From Streptomyces sp. L-9-10 (GTDB lineage Bacteria; Actinomycetota; Actinomycetes; Streptomycetales; Streptomycetaceae), in assembly GCF_004151105.1 (NCBI RefSeq), contig NZ_PHRF01000035.1, forward strand, positions 186,001-250,000: a stretch of DNA of 64,000 nt. The letters are read 5' to 3'. Under the pieces are notes generated by a model. That model saw only the letters and a program-made list of their open reading frames with translations, ran no database searches and had not been told where the DNA came from. Position 1 is the stretch's first letter. Every line of letters starts with the position of its first letter. The position numbers and the translations under genes were made by a program. This document shows positions 18,072 through 27,788 of this stretch, one piece after another.

Positions 18072-19409
18072 TCAGTTGTTCCTTTCGAGCAGATGGCCGG
18101 TGGGCTCCGTGAGCACGCCGTCATGGACGATCCGGGTGCCGCGCAGCCAGGTGGATCCGATGACGCCGTACAGCGTCCTGCCCGCGTACGCCGTCACCTG
18201 ATTGCGGTGGTGGAGGCGGGCCGGGTCGACGGTGAAGGTCTCGTCCGGCGCGAGGACCGCGAAGTCGGCGTCGCGGCCCGTCTCGATGGCGCCCTTGCGG
18301 GTCAGTCCGGCGAGCGCGGCGGGGGCCGTCGACATCCAGCGGACGACGTCCTCCAGCGGCCGGCCGCGGCGGCGGGCCTCGGTCCATATCGCCGGCAGGC
18401 CCAGCTGGAGGGAGGAGATACCGCCCCAGGCGGTCCCGAAGTCGGGGGTCTTGAGCTCGGTGGTGCAGGGCGAGTGGTCGGAGACGACGCAGTCGATGGT
18501 GCCGTCGGCGAGGCCCTGCCAGAGCGCGTCCTGGTTCGCGGCCTCGCGGATCGGCGGGCAGCACTTGAACTCCGTTGCCCCGTCCGGGACTTCCTCGGCG
18601 GTGAGGGTCAGGAAGTGCGGGCAGGACTCGACGGTGATCCGCACGCCGTCCCGCTTGGCCTCGGCGATCAGCGGCAGCGCGTCGGACGACGACAGATGCA
18701 GTACGTGGACCCTGGCGTCGAGCCGCCGGGCCTGCGCGATCAGGCTCGTGATCGCGGTGTTCTCGGCGTCGCGCGGCCGGGACGCCAGGAAATCGGCGTA
18801 GGCGGGGCCGCTCGGCCGGGGCGCGGCCGCCAGTTCGCGCGGGTCCTCGGCGTGCACGATCAGCAGTCCGCCGAAGCCGGTGATCTCGGCGAGCGAGCGG
18901 CCGAGCTGTTCCTGGTCCAGCGCGGGGAATTCGTCGACTCCGGACGGCGACAGGAAGCTCTTGAAGCCGAAGACCCCGGCGTCGTGGAGCGGGCGCAGGT
19001 CCTTGACGTTGTCCGGGACGGCGCCGCCCCAGAAGCCGACGTCGATATGGGCCTTCGTACGGGCCACCTCGCGTTTGGTGCGCAGATGGGCGGCCGTGGT
19101 GGTGGGCGGCAGGGAGTTCAGCGGCATGTCGAGGAGCGTGGTGATCCCGCCGGCCGCCGCCGCACGGGTGGCGGTCCAGAAGCCTTCCCACGCGGTGCGT
19201 CCGGGGTCGTTCACATGGACGTGTGTGTCGACGAGGCCGGGGAGCACGACATCGCCGCCGACGTCCTCCAGCCGGGCGCCGGGCGGCACCTCCGCGTCGT
19301 ACGGCAGTACGCCCGCGATCCTGCCGTCGGCGACGGCGATCGAGGCCGCCCGCGTCCCTTCCGGCGTGATGACGCGCGTCGAGCGCAGTACCAGGCTCAC
19401 ATCGGACAC
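18072..19409 (-). CDS. allB: Allantoinase
   Basis: This 445-residue cyclic amidohydrolase opens the hydantoin ring of allantoin to allantoate. The binuclear metal site is visible: HVH in [13 protein letters not shown] near residue 60, the carboxylated Lys in FGFKSFL near 148, His in IVHAEDP and HVLHLSSSD, and Asp in CVVSDHSPC near 315. The GTG start at 19409 is the first of the allB-alc unit. A 17-bp palindrome (19433-19449) lies 23 nt upstream, just downstream of a predicted -10, so repression by the divergent regulator is likely. The sequence is complete and shows no loss of ligands. Confidence 0.95.
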   Translation of the reverse strand: MSDVSLVLRSTRVITPEGTRAASIAVADGRIAGVLPYDAEVPPGARLEDVGGDVVLPGLVDTHVHVNDPGRTAWEGFWTATRAAAAGGITTLLDMPLNSLPPTTTAAHLRTKREVARTKAHIDVGFWGGAVPDNVKDLRPLHDAGVFGFKSFLSPSGVDEFPALDQEQLGRSLAEITGFGGLLIVHAEDPRELAAAPRPSGPAYADFLASRPRDAENTAITSLIAQARRLDARVHVLHLSSSDALPLIAEAKRDGVRITVESCPHFLTLTAEEVPDGATEFKCCPPIREAANQDALWQGLADGTIDCVVSDHSPCTTELKTPDFGTAWGGISSLQLGLPAIWTEARRRGRPLEDVVRWMSTAPAALAGLTRKGAIETGRDADFAVLAPDETFTVDPARLHHRNQVTAYAGRTLYGVIGSTWLRGTRIVHDGVLTEPTGHLLERNN

Positions 19410-19432
19410 CGGTGCCCCTCACTGAGCGAGAT

Positions 19433-19449
19433 TTCAACAACCTGTTGAA
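19433..19449. promoter_or_regulatory. 17-bp palindromic operator (motif A) at allB
   Basis: TTCAACAACCTGTTGAA has perfect 7-bp inverted arms around ACC. It covers the expected transcription start of allB. Related sites lie at 42290-42306 (uraD promoter; arms TCAACA/TGTTGA) and 25068-25084 (aceB promoter; 13 of 17 identical). The shared position at purine/glyoxylate promoters argues for a common regulator, for which AllR is the nearest candidate. Confidence 0.65.
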
Positions 19450-19451
19450 GG

Positions 19452-19480
19452 AGTCTTCACTCCCGATCCTGACCAGTCAA
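19452..19480 (-). promoter_or_regulatory. Predicted promoter of allB-alc
   Basis: On the minus strand, TTGACT (-35, 19475-19480) and AAGACT (-10, 19452-19457) have a 17-bp spacer. The palindrome at 19433-19449 starts 2 bp downstream of the -10, a classic repressor position. Confidence 0.5.
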
Positions 19481-19501
19481 GACCGGACCGGGCCTGAATG
19501 T

Positions 19502-19537
19502 TTCCGTGAAGTGAAAACTTGATTTCGCAATATAGAA
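19502..19537. promoter_or_regulatory. Paired 15-bp palindromes (motif B) between allB and allR
   Basis: TTCCGTGAAGTGAAA (19502-19516) and TTTCGCAATATAGAA (19523-19537) start exactly 21 bp apart. The first matches the gcl-proximal site at 12 of 15 positions and the second matches the hyi-proximal site at 12 of 15. The same 21-bp offset occurs at hyi, gcl and aceB. The position in front of allR suggests autoregulation. Confidence 0.55.
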
Positions 19538-19679
19538 TGGACGAATCGCACACAATTGACCGCGGACGCCGGACAGAAACGTCCTGACCGGCGGAGACGC
19601 TCCACCATCGATCAAGTACCCGGCCGCACGGCCCGGTAGGCTGCTTGCCTGCACCGCTCGCCCTGAAAGGACCGTTGTC

Positions 19680-20495
19680 GTGCCGTCGTCCAGTGCCAGC
19701 ACCACCGACGCCACCAAATCCGCCTCCGCCGGCGGCGTCCAGTCCCTTGAGCGCGCCTTCGACCTGCTCGAACGAATGGCGGACGCGGGCGGCGAGGTCG
19801 GGCTCAGCGAACTCTCGGCGAGCAGCGGGCTGCCCCTGCCGACCATCCACCGGCTGATGCGCACGCTGGTGGCCTGCGGCTATGTGCGCCAGCAGACCAA
19901 CCGCCGGTACGCGCTCGGCCCCCGGCTGATCCGGCTCGGCGAGTCCGCGTCGCGCCTGCTCGGTACATGGGCGAGGCCCTATCTGGCCCGGCTGGTCGAG
20001 GAGACCGGCGAGACGGCGAACATGGCGCTGCTCGACGGCGACGAGATCGTGTATGTCGCGCAGGTCCCCTCGAAGCACTCGATGCGGATGTTCACCGAGG
20101 TCGGCCGGCGGGTACTGCCGCACTCCACGGGCGTGGGCAAGGCGCTGCTCGCGCACATCTCACCGGAGGAGGTCCGCGCCCTGCTGTCCCGTACGGGGAT
20201 GCCGGCCGCCACCGAGAAGACGATCACGACACCCGACGGCTTCCTGGACGCCCTGGAGCTGGTGCGCCGGGCGGGGTACGCGGTCGACGACAACGAGCAG
20301 GAGATCGGCGTCCGCTGCCTGGCTGTTCCGGTGCCCAACTCCCCCACGGCCGCGGCCATCTCCATCTCGGGTCCGGCGGGCCGGGTGACGGAGGAGGCTA
20401 CGGAACGGATCGTTCCGGTGCTCCAGGAGGTCGCGCGGGATCTCTCCGAGGCCCTGGCGAACACAGCGCAGGCGCAGGCGCAGTCACACGTCTAG
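19680..20495 (+). CDS. allR: IclR family regulator, probable allantoin repressor AllR
   Basis: This 271-residue IclR-type regulator has an N-terminal winged helix (residues ~18-80; LSELSASSGLPLPTIHRLMRTL is the helix-turn-helix) and a C-terminal IclR effector domain. The effector domain has the typical SMRMFTEVGRRVLPHSTGVGKALLA and DNEQEIGVRCLAVPV segments. An IclR-type AllR is known to repress allantoin-pathway genes in Streptomyces coelicolor, and the divergent arrangement next to allantoinase is the same here. IclR proteins usually bind as dimers of dimers, which fits the paired motif-B sites. The GTG at 19680 has GAAAGGA upstream. The effector is unknown from sequence; glyoxylate or allantoin-derived acids are plausible. 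Confidence 0.85.
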   Translation: MPSSSASTTDATKSASAGGVQSLERAFDLLERMADAGGEVGLSELSASSGLPLPTIHRLMRTLVACGYVRQQTNRRYALGPRLIRLGESASRLLGTWARPYLARLVEETGETANMALLDGDEIVYVAQVPSKHSMRMFTEVGRRVLPHSTGVGKALLAHISPEEVRALLSRTGMPAATEKTITTPDGFLDALELVRRAGYAVDDNEQEIGVRCLAVPVPNSPTAAAISISGPAGRVTEEATERIVPVLQEVARDLSEALANTAQAQAQSHV

Positions 20496-20582
20496 GGCGT
20501 GTTGCGAAAGTAGTGCCGTCCGCCGGGAGGCCGGGGCCTGCGAACGTCCGGTACGCAGCGGATCCTCCGCCGCGGAGCGTGG
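20496..20582. repeat. Convergent intergenic region, possible dispersed repeat
   Basis: The gap between allR and the PP2C gene opens with GGGCGTGTTGCGAAAGTAG, which I recall as a recurring intergenic string in streptomycetes, possibly the end of an old mobile element. No transposase, inverted repeat partner or target duplication is visible here. Assignment rests on memory only. Confidence 0.25.
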
Positions 20583-23057
20583 TCACTCCACGGGTTTGAG
20601 TTCCTGTTCGGCCCAGACGATCTTGCCCTCAGCGGTGTAGCGGGTGCCGTGTCTCCGGGAAAGCTGCGAGACGATGAAGAGGCCTCGGCCGCTCTCGTCG
20701 GTCGCACGGGCATGGCGCATGCGCGGGGCGGTGTCGCTGGCGTCGGAGACCTCGCAGACAAGCACGCGGTGCCGGATCAGACGGAGGGTGACCGGCGCGG
20801 CACCATGGCGAAGGGCGTTGGTGACCAGTTCGCTGACGATGAGTTCGGTGGTGGCCGCGAGATTCTCCAGTCCCCACTCGGTCAGCTGAGCGGTGACCAG
20901 CGCGCGGGCCCGACCGACGACGACCGGCTCGCCCGCCAGCTCCCAGGAAGCGACCTGCGTCGGCCTGAGAGAACGGGTCCGGGCGAGGAGCAGCGTGGCG
21001 TCGTCGAACGGTGCCTGGGTCGGCAAGGTGTCGATCACGTCCGAGCAGAGCTCTTCCAGGGGGCGGTCCGGCCGCGCCGCCAGGGCAGTGCCCAGTCGGA
21101 GCAGCCCCGCGTCGATGTCCTGGTCGCGGGTCTCGACCAGTCCGTCGGTATAGAAGGCGAGTACGGAGCCCTCGGGAAGTTCCAGCTCCGCGGCTTCGAA
21201 GGAGCCCAGTCCGACGCCGAGCGGCAGGCCGGACGGCAGGTCGGGGAAGGTGACCTGGCCCTGTGGCCCGATGATCGCGGGCGGCGGGTGCCCCGCTCGT
21301 GCCATCGTGCAGTGCCGCGTCACCGGGTCGTAGACGGCGTAGAGGCAGGTGGCCCCCACCGCCACGGTTGTGTGGTCCTCGGAGTCGGCGCCCTCCTCGG
21401 CGAGGCGGTCGATCGTGTCGTCGAGGTGGGCCAACAGCTCGTCGGGAGGCAGGTCCAGGTTCGCGAGCGTATGCACGGCCGTACGGAGCCTGCCCATGGT
21501 CGCCGCGGCGTTGATGCCGTGCCCGACGACGTCACCCACGACCAGCGCGACCCGGGCGCCGGACAGGGGGATCACATCGAACCAGTCACCTCCCACCCCG
21601 TCCTCCGTGTCCGCGGGAAGGTAGCGGGAAGCCACCTCGACGGCGTCCCCGCCGGTGATGCGGCGCGGGAGCAGGTTGCGCTGGAGCGCGAACGCCGCGG
21701 CACGCTCGCGGACGTACCGGCGGGCGTTGTCCAGTGACAGCGCGGCGCGGGAGACGAGTTCCTCGGCGAAGAGCAGATCATCCGCCTCGAAGGGCGCCGG
21801 GTCCTCCATGCGGACGAAGACCGCCACCCCCAGCACCGCCCCGCGCGCGTGGATCGGCACGACCATCAGGGAGTGCATCCCGTGGTCGCGGATCTTCTCC
21901 GACCGCCCCGGATCCTGGCCGAGCCACGTGCTGCCGACGTCCAGCACCGGTTCCAGGTGGGATCTGCCCGAGGTCAGGACCTCGGTGAAGGGCGAGTACG
22001 CGGGGACGAAGACCTGCTCCCCCCGTGGCCAGAGGGACTCCGGGGCCCCCTCGTGGATCGATGCGACGCCGGCTCGGCGGAAGGCCGGTATACGTCCGTT
22101 CGTCGCGCCGAGCCGGGCCAGGGAGTCCTCGCCCAGCGGTACCGACTCCGCCAGGTCGACGGTGACGTACTCCGCGATGCGCGGCACGGCGAAGTCGGCG
22201 AGTTCCTGCCCGGTCCGCATCACGTCCAACGTGCTGCCGATCCGCGTGCCGGCCTCGCTGAGGACAGCCAGGCGCTCCCGTGCTCGCTGTCTGTCCGTCA
22301 CATCCACGCTCATGACGCACACACCCAGGACGTGGCCCTGGGCGTCATCGAGGCGGAAGAAGGAGGTCGAGAACGAGTTCTCCCGGCGTGGCACCGCCCT
22401 GTCCGGCGCACCTGGCAGACACACCCGGTATTCGAGGTCGACTGTCGGGATGCCGCTCTCCAGGACCTGCCGCATCACCGCCTCGACCTTCCGGGCCTCG
22501 CTCCCCGGCAGTACCTCCGTCAGCCGCCGCCCGAGCCGTACGTCACGGGGGAGGCCGTCCTGAAGTGCCAGGGCGTCGTTCACCCAGGTACAGCGCAGTT
22601 CCGGATCGCGGACGGCGATGCCGATCGGCGCACTCGACAGAAGCGACTCGACCCCCGTCCCGTCCACCGGCCACGAGGAGATCCCGGTCATGTCGGCCAC
22701 GGAGACGAGCCAGTGGGTCCCCGCGCCCTGCCCCGACAGCGGGCAGGCCCTGAGGGTCACGTCCAGAGGGCTGCCGTCGCGGTGGCGGAGCCCGACGCCT
22801 CCGGGCCGGCCGCACTCGGCGCCGTCCCGCTCCGCGCTTGCCGATGCCTTCGAGACGGCCTCAAGGGTCGGCAGCACCTCCGCGGCGGCGCGGCCGACCG
22901 CGTCCGCGGCCGGGAAACCGACGAGTCGCTCAGCGGCCTGAGTCCACCCGATCACGGTCCCTTCCGCATCGATGACCGCTATGGCCGCGCCGATCGTCCG
23001 CTCTGTCTCGTTTCCGGCGTTCGGCGGCAGGTCCCTACATGTGACCATCGCGGCCAT
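20583..23057 (-). CDS. Multidomain SpoIIE-type PP2C phosphatase with PAS, GAF and ATPase domains
   Basis: This 824-residue cytoplasmic signalling protein has two PAS domains (~20-125 and ~130-260), a GAF domain (~265-450), a SpoIIE/PP2C phosphatase domain (~470-690; metal-binding GGDWFDVIPL, GDVVGHG and FYTDGLVE) and a C-terminal HATPase_c kinase-like domain (~700-820; SELVTNALRHG and GRGLFIVSQL). This layout is common in Streptomyces, where such proteins are thought to act on anti-sigma factor antagonists, the ATPase domain serving as an anti-sigma-type kinase. The start at 23057 overlaps the end of the upstream TetR gene by 23 nt, so the pair is translationally linked. The stimulus is unknown. 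Confidence 0.9.
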   Translation of the reverse strand: MAAMVTCRDLPPNAGNETERTIGAAIAVIDAEGTVIGWTQAAERLVGFPAADAVGRAAAEVLPTLEAVSKASASAERDGAECGRPGGVGLRHRDGSPLDVTLRACPLSGQGAGTHWLVSVADMTGISSWPVDGTGVESLLSSAPIGIAVRDPELRCTWVNDALALQDGLPRDVRLGRRLTEVLPGSEARKVEAVMRQVLESGIPTVDLEYRVCLPGAPDRAVPRRENSFSTSFFRLDDAQGHVLGVCVMSVDVTDRQRARERLAVLSEAGTRIGSTLDVMRTGQELADFAVPRIAEYVTVDLAESVPLGEDSLARLGATNGRIPAFRRAGVASIHEGAPESLWPRGEQVFVPAYSPFTEVLTSGRSHLEPVLDVGSTWLGQDPGRSEKIRDHGMHSLMVVPIHARGAVLGVAVFVRMEDPAPFEADDLLFAEELVSRAALSLDNARRYVRERAAAFALQRNLLPRRITGGDAVEVASRYLPADTEDGVGGDWFDVIPLSGARVALVVGDVVGHGINAAATMGRLRTAVHTLANLDLPPDELLAHLDDTIDRLAEEGADSEDHTTVAVGATCLYAVYDPVTRHCTMARAGHPPPAIIGPQGQVTFPDLPSGLPLGVGLGSFEAAELELPEGSVLAFYTDGLVETRDQDIDAGLLRLGTALAARPDRPLEELCSDVIDTLPTQAPFDDATLLLARTRSLRPTQVASWELAGEPVVVGRARALVTAQLTEWGLENLAATTELIVSELVTNALRHGAAPVTLRLIRHRVLVCEVSDASDTAPRMRHARATDESGRGLFIVSQLSRRHGTRYTAEGKIVWAEQELKPVE

Positions 23058-23796
23058 CCCTCCTGTCGGGTGCGCACCGGACCGCAGGAGGACCCGTGTC
23101 GGCGATGCGATCGAGCCACTCCGACAGCAGCGCGCGCTCGGAACGCGTCAGCACGGTGGTGCCGCGGTCGCGCAACGCCTCGCGCAGGGCCACGGCTCGC
23201 CCGGCGACGCCCGGCGCCGCCTCCTGCTCGCACTCACCCGCGGTCGTGATCGTTCGCAGCACGTGTTCGCGGGCGACCGCCGGAAGTCCGAGGTCCCGCT
23301 CGGAGGGCGGGGTCGCGATCAGTGACAGCACGACACCGAGACCACTGGCATGCATGAGCCGGGTCGCGCGCTCCACGCTCATGCGGAGCCGGCCGCCGAC
23401 CGCCACCCGGGTCAGGTTCCGGCGCAGGATCGCGCTGGTCTCCAACCCGGCGGGGATGTCCCCTCGGTAACGCCCTTCGCCGTACATCAGTACGTAGAAG
23501 CCCGGCCGCGAAAGACCGAAATCCACATGGAGATCCCACGAGCGGCGCAGGTCGGCGATGGGGTCGTCGGTCTCCTCCAGGGCCCGCTTCTCGATGAGGT
23601 ACTGCCGGAACCCGTAGGCGGCGAGCGCGTCGAGCAAACCTTCCTTGTCACCGAACAGCCGGTACAGCGTCGGTGGCTGAATCCCGGCCGCGGCGCTCAC
23701 CGCCCGGGTGGAGACAGCCGTGCGGCCCTCGCTCGTCAAGAGATCCGCCGCGGCGCCCAGCACTCGTTCCCGAGTACGCGCGGTTCGCTTCTGCAT
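23035..23796 (-). CDS. TetR family transcriptional regulator
   Basis: This 253-residue TetR-type repressor has an N-terminal helix-turn-helix (TRERVLGAAADLLTSEG, then STRAVSAAAGIQPPTLYRLFG) and a longer C-terminal ligand domain. The phrase PPTLYRLFGDKEGLLDALA is the classical third-helix segment. It is an unusual partner for a PP2C phosphatase: the genes overlap by 23 nt. The leader is AT-rich and holds an inverted repeat (23815-23841) that may be its own operator. The ATG at 23796 has no strong Shine-Dalgarno, and TAAATT lies 9 bases upstream of it. Confidence 0.9.
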   Translation of the reverse strand: MQKRTARTRERVLGAAADLLTSEGRTAVSTRAVSAAAGIQPPTLYRLFGDKEGLLDALAAYGFRQYLIEKRALEETDDPIADLRRSWDLHVDFGLSRPGFYVLMYGEGRYRGDIPAGLETSAILRRNLTRVAVGGRLRMSVERATRLMHASGLGVVLSLIATPPSERDLGLPAVAREHVLRTITTAGECEQEAAPGVAGRAVALREALRDRGTTVLTRSERALLSEWLDRIADTGPPAVRCAPDRRDGRDGHM

Positions 23797-23814
23797 ACAC
23801 CTAATTTACAGGCG

Positions 23815-23841
23815 ATATCATCATTTCGAGCTCATTGATAT
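23815..23841. promoter_or_regulatory. AT-rich inverted repeat upstream of TetR/PP2C operon
   Basis: ATATCA (23815-23820) and TGATAT (23836-23841) are inverted 15 nt apart in a markedly AT-rich patch just upstream of the TetR start. TetR proteins commonly autoregulate through such sites. Evidence is symmetry and position only. Confidence 0.35.
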
Positions 23842-23892
23842 GATTTTTGCGAGGGTCCGACATCTTCGCGCCGGCGAGAAGCATGGGTTCCG

Positions 23893-24198
23893 TCAGTGCC
23901 CGCGGGGCGCGTCCCCGAAGAGATCGACCGCGGCCCGCACGCCCATCAGCGCCTGTCCCAGCGCGCTGACCGAACCGATCGAGCCCACGATCAGCAGCAG
24001 CGAACGGCGCATACGGGATGCCTCGGGGGCGCCGCTCGCCACCATCGCGGCAAGGGCCGCCAGCTCGTCCTCCGCGATGGCGCGGTCCCTGAACTCGGCC
24101 TGATATCCGGCCAGTTCACGCCTGAGCCGGGACACCGCGGCCCGCAGCTCCATGACCCTCGGGTCCTCGTCCTTCTCTGCCACCGGCGTCTGCCCCAC
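23893..24198 (-). CDS. Small conserved actinobacterial protein, DUF5955-like
   Basis: This protein of about 101 residues resembles the streptomycete DUF5955 family: the core DEDPRVMELRAAVSRLRREL, a helical middle (AEDELAALAAMVASG), and a hydrophobic segment SLLLIVGSIGSVSALG followed by VRAAVDLFG. It is probably all-helical. No function is known to me. The start is uncertain: GTG 24198 gives the usual N-terminus, but in-frame TTG codons 9-12 bases upstream sit better behind GGGGGAGAG, and a GTG at 24240 is also open. It stands alone between the TetR gene and the nucleotidyltransferase. Confidence 0.65.
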   Translation of the reverse strand: MGQTPVAEKDEDPRVMELRAAVSRLRRELAGYQAEFRDRAIAEDELAALAAMVASGAPEASRMRRSLLLIVGSIGSVSALGQALMGVRAAVDLFGDAPRGH

Positions 24199-24398
24199 GC
24201 TCCGCAACAAAGCTCTCCCCCTTGCGCCTCGCCCGCGCACGCCGCTGTGCCGGGCCCGTTCCTGTACCGCCGCACACCAAAAGGCCGACTCCTCGGACGG
24301 TGGTCAAGCGCCAAGGTTCGCGGGCAAGTTAACGCCATTACGCGCGGTACGCGCCACTCCACGGAGCGAAGTACGACGGATTGAGGTACGCAGTACTC

Positions 24399-25019
24399 AT
24401 GCCAGGCACAGCGAAGGACACGAGCCCGCCTCCTCCCCCGGTCGCCGGGCTGCTGCTCGCCGCCGGCGGCGGGCGCAGGCTGGGGGGACGGCCCAAGGCG
24501 TTGCTGACGCATCGGGGGCGGCCGCTGGTCGAGCACGGCGCGCGCGCCCTGCGCGAGGGGGGATGCGGGCCGGTGCATGTGGTGCTGGGGGCGGCGGCGC
24601 GCGAGGTACGGAGCCGGGCCGATCTGCCGGGATACGTACTGGTCGACAATCCGCGGTGGGCCGAGGGCATGGGGTCCTCGCTGCGCGCGGGGCTCGCCTC
24701 GCTGGCGGGCACGGACGCGCAGGCGGTGGTGGTGCTGCTGGTGGACCAGCCGGGGATCGGCGCGGCGGCGGTGGCCCGGGTGGTGGGCGCGTACCGCACC
24801 CCGGATTCGCTCGCGGCGGCCTCGTACGACGGCGAGCGCGGCCATCCCGTGCTGTTCGGCGCCCGCCGGTGGGCGGAGATCGCGGCGGACGCGGAGGGTG
24901 ATCGCGGTGCCCGCGCGTATCTGCGGGCACACGAGAACGAGATCGCGCGTGTGGAGTGCGGGGATGTCGCGCGGGCGTACGACATCGATACGGAGGAGGA
25001 TCTGTCGCACCTGGAGTGA
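24399..25019 (+). CDS. MobA/MocA-like molybdenum cofactor nucleotidyltransferase
   Basis: This 206-residue GT-A-fold nucleotidyltransferase is related to MocA, which attaches CMP to molybdopterin for xanthine dehydrogenase-type enzymes. The signature AGLLLAAGGGRRLGGRPKAL near residue 15 contains the nucleotide-binding LAAGxGxRxGxxK loop. DNPRWAEGMGSSLRAGL and VVLLVDQPGI are the following family motifs, the last holding the metal-binding Asp. The ATG at 24399 is preferred; a TTG six codons earlier is possible. With the xanthine dehydrogenase at 1.8-5.4 kb this probably supplies the cofactor form that enzyme needs. It is transcribed towards malate synthase, with 213 nt between them. Confidence 0.8.
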   Translation: MPGTAKDTSPPPPPVAGLLLAAGGGRRLGGRPKALLTHRGRPLVEHGARALREGGCGPVHVVLGAAAREVRSRADLPGYVLVDNPRWAEGMGSSLRAGLASLAGTDAQAVVVLLVDQPGIGAAAVARVVGAYRTPDSLAAASYDGERGHPVLFGARRWAEIAADAEGDRGARAYLRAHENEIARVECGDVARAYDIDTEEDLSHLE

Positions 25020-25067
25020 GGGCCATGGCACGCGGAGCCACGGTCTGTCGACCCGGAGAATCTCGAC

Positions 25068-25084
25068 ATCAACAAACCATTGAA
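25068..25084. promoter_or_regulatory. Motif A site at the aceB promoter
   Basis: ATCAACAAACCATTGAA agrees with the allB palindrome at 13 of 17 positions, though its symmetry is imperfect. It overlaps the -35 of the predicted aceB promoter. Confidence 0.45.
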
Positions 25085-25108
25085 CTTCCACCATAAGGAA
25101 ACTATTAT
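25080..25108 (+). promoter_or_regulatory. Predicted strong promoter of aceB
   Basis: TTGAAC (-35, 25080-25085), a 17-bp spacer and TATTAT (-10, 25103-25108) form one of the best housekeeping-type promoters in the window. The leader to the ATG at 25233 is about 120 nt. Motif A overlaps the -35 and a motif-B palindrome fills the spacer. Confidence 0.7.
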
Positions 25109-25121
25109 CCACAGGCCAGAA
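25086..25121. promoter_or_regulatory. Motif B pair at the aceB promoter
   Basis: TTCCACCATAAGGAA (25086-25100) matches the hyi-proximal palindrome at 12 of 15 positions. A weaker copy, ATCCACAGGCCAGAA (9 of 15), starts exactly 21 bp later at 25107. Binding would block both -10 recognition and initiation. Confidence 0.5.
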
Positions 25122-25232
25122 GCGCCTTACCCGTCGAACGGCGCCCGCGACCGTCCCCCCACGCCTCGGCACTCCGTGCCGTCCTGGGCCGAACGGCGGT
25201 CCCAGGCACCGCCCGTGAAGGAGTGACAGCTC

Positions 25233-26864
25233 ATGTCCGCACCAGCGCCCTCCCCGCTGGCCGTCGTCGATGCCGAACCGCTGCCCCGGCAGGACGAGGT
25301 ACTCACCGAAGCGGCCCTCACCTTCGTGGCGGAGCTGCACCGGCGCTTCACCCCGCGCCGTGACGAGCTGCTGGCCCGCCGCGCCGAGCGCAGGGCCGAG
25401 ATCGCCCGTACCTCCAGCCTGGACTTCCTGCCGGAGACGGCGGCGATCCGCGAGGACGACAGCTGGCGGGTCGCGCCGTCGCCGGCCGCGCTGGACGACC
25501 GCCGGGTGGAGATCACGGGTCCGACCGACCGGAAGATGACCATCAACGCGCTCAACTCCGGTGCGCGCGTCTGGCTCGCCGACTTCGAGGACGCCTCCGC
25601 CCCCACCTGGGAGAACGTGATCCTCGGCCAGCTCAATCTGAGCGACGCGTACCAGCGCCGTATCGACTTCACCGACCCGCGCTCCGGCAAGTCGTACGCC
25701 CTCAAGGACGCCGATCAGCTCGCGACCGTCGTGATGCGCCCGCGCGGCTGGCATCTGGCGGAGCGTCATCTCCAGCTTAACGGCGAGCAGGTGCCGGGCG
25801 CGCTGGTCGACTTCGGTCTGTACTTCTTCCACAACGCCAAGCGCCTGATCGAGCTGGGCAAGGGCCCGTACTTCTACCTGCCGAAGACGGAATCGTATCT
25901 GGAGGCCCGCCTCTGGAACGATGTCTTCGTCTTCGCCCAGGACTACGTGGGCATTCCGCGGGGGACCGTCCGCGCGACCGTGCTGATCGAGACGATCACC
26001 GCCGCGTACGAGATGGAGGAGATCCTCTACGAGCTGCGCGACCACGCCTCCGGGCTGAACGCGGGCCGCTGGGACTATCTCTTCTCGATCGTCAAGAACT
26101 TCCGGGACGGCGGCGCCAAGTTCGTGCTGCCGGACCGCAACGCGGTGACGATGACGGCCCCGTTCATGCGCGCGTACACCGAACTGCTCGTCCGCACCTG
26201 CCACAAGCGCGGCGCCCACGCGATCGGCGGCATGGCGGCCTTCATCCCGTCCCGGCACGACGCCGAGGTCAACAAGGTCGCCTTCGAGAAGGTCAAGGCC
26301 GACAAGGACCGCGAGGCGCACGACGGCTTCGACGGCTCCTGGGTCGCCCACCCCGATCTGGTCCCGATCGCCCTGGCCTCCTTCGACGCGGTCCTCGGCG
26401 ACCGCCCGAACCAGAAGGACCGGCTGCGCGAGGACGTCTCCGTCGCCGCGGGCGATCTGATCGCCGTCGACTCGCTCGACGCGCGGCCCACGTACGAGGG
26501 CCTGCGCAACGCCGTCCAGGTCGGCATCCGCTATATCGAGGCGTGGCTGCGGGGCATGGGCGCCGTCGCGATCTTCAACCTGATGGAGGACGCGGCGACC
26601 GCCGAGATCTCCCGTTCGCAGATCTGGCAGTGGATCAACGCGGGCGTCGAGTTCGACCACGACGGCCGTACCGTACGCGCCACCCCGGAACTGGCCCGCA
26701 CCCTCGCCGCCGACGAACTCGCCGCGATCCGCGCCGAGATCGGCGAGGAGGCCTTCACCGCCGGCCGCTGGCAGCAGGCCCACGATCTGCTGCTCACGGT
26801 CGCGCTCGACGACGACTACGCGGACTTCCTCACGCTCCCGGCGTACGAGCAACTGCGCGGCTGA
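25233..26864 (+). CDS. aceB: Malate synthase A
   Basis: This 543-residue enzyme condenses glyoxylate with acetyl-CoA to give malate, draining glyoxylate produced by purine breakdown into the TCA cycle. Family marks are [20 protein letters not shown] near residue 105 (the TIM-barrel entry), [16 protein letters not shown], the Arg in [19 protein letters not shown] (glyoxylate-binding region), [12 protein letters not shown], and [16 protein letters not shown] near the catalytic Asp region. Length is that of the A form (AceB), not the ~720-residue G form. GAAGGAGTGACAGCTC precedes the ATG. Both motif A and motif B lie in its promoter, tying it to the allantoin genes. Confidence 0.95.
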   Translation: MSAPAPSPLAVVDAEPLPRQDEVLTEAALTFVAELHRRFTPRRDELLARRAERRAEIARTSSLDFLPETAAIREDDSWRVAPSPAALDDRRVEITGPTDRKMTINALNSGARVWLADFEDASAPTWENVILGQLNLSDAYQRRIDFTDPRSGKSYALKDADQLATVVMRPRGWHLAERHLQLNGEQVPGALVDFGLYFFHNAKRLIELGKGPYFYLPKTESYLEARLWNDVFVFAQDYVGIPRGTVRATVLIETITAAYEMEEILYELRDHASGLNAGRWDYLFSIVKNFRDGGAKFVLPDRNAVTMTAPFMRAYTELLVRTCHKRGAHAIGGMAAFIPSRHDAEVNKVAFEKVKADKDREAHDGFDGSWVAHPDLVPIALASFDAVLGDRPNQKDRLREDVSVAAGDLIAVDSLDARPTYEGLRNAVQVGIRYIEAWLRGMGAVAIFNLMEDAATAEISRSQIWQWINAGVEFDHDGRTVRATPELARTLAADELAAIRAEIGEEAFTAGRWQQAHDLLLTVALDDDYADFLTLPAYEQLRG

Positions 26865-26930
26865 CGCCTCCCGGTGTACGGACCGCCCCCGGTGTCCCGC
26901 ACGGCGCCGGGGGTGTGCGCGTGCCGGATC

Positions 26931-27784
<854 letters not shown>

Positions 27785-27788
<4 letters not shown>

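Noticed and set aside
24381..24398. TTG start six codons upstream for the nucleotidyltransferase
   Set aside because: The ATG at 24399 already precedes the whole conserved domain; the extension adds no conserved residues.
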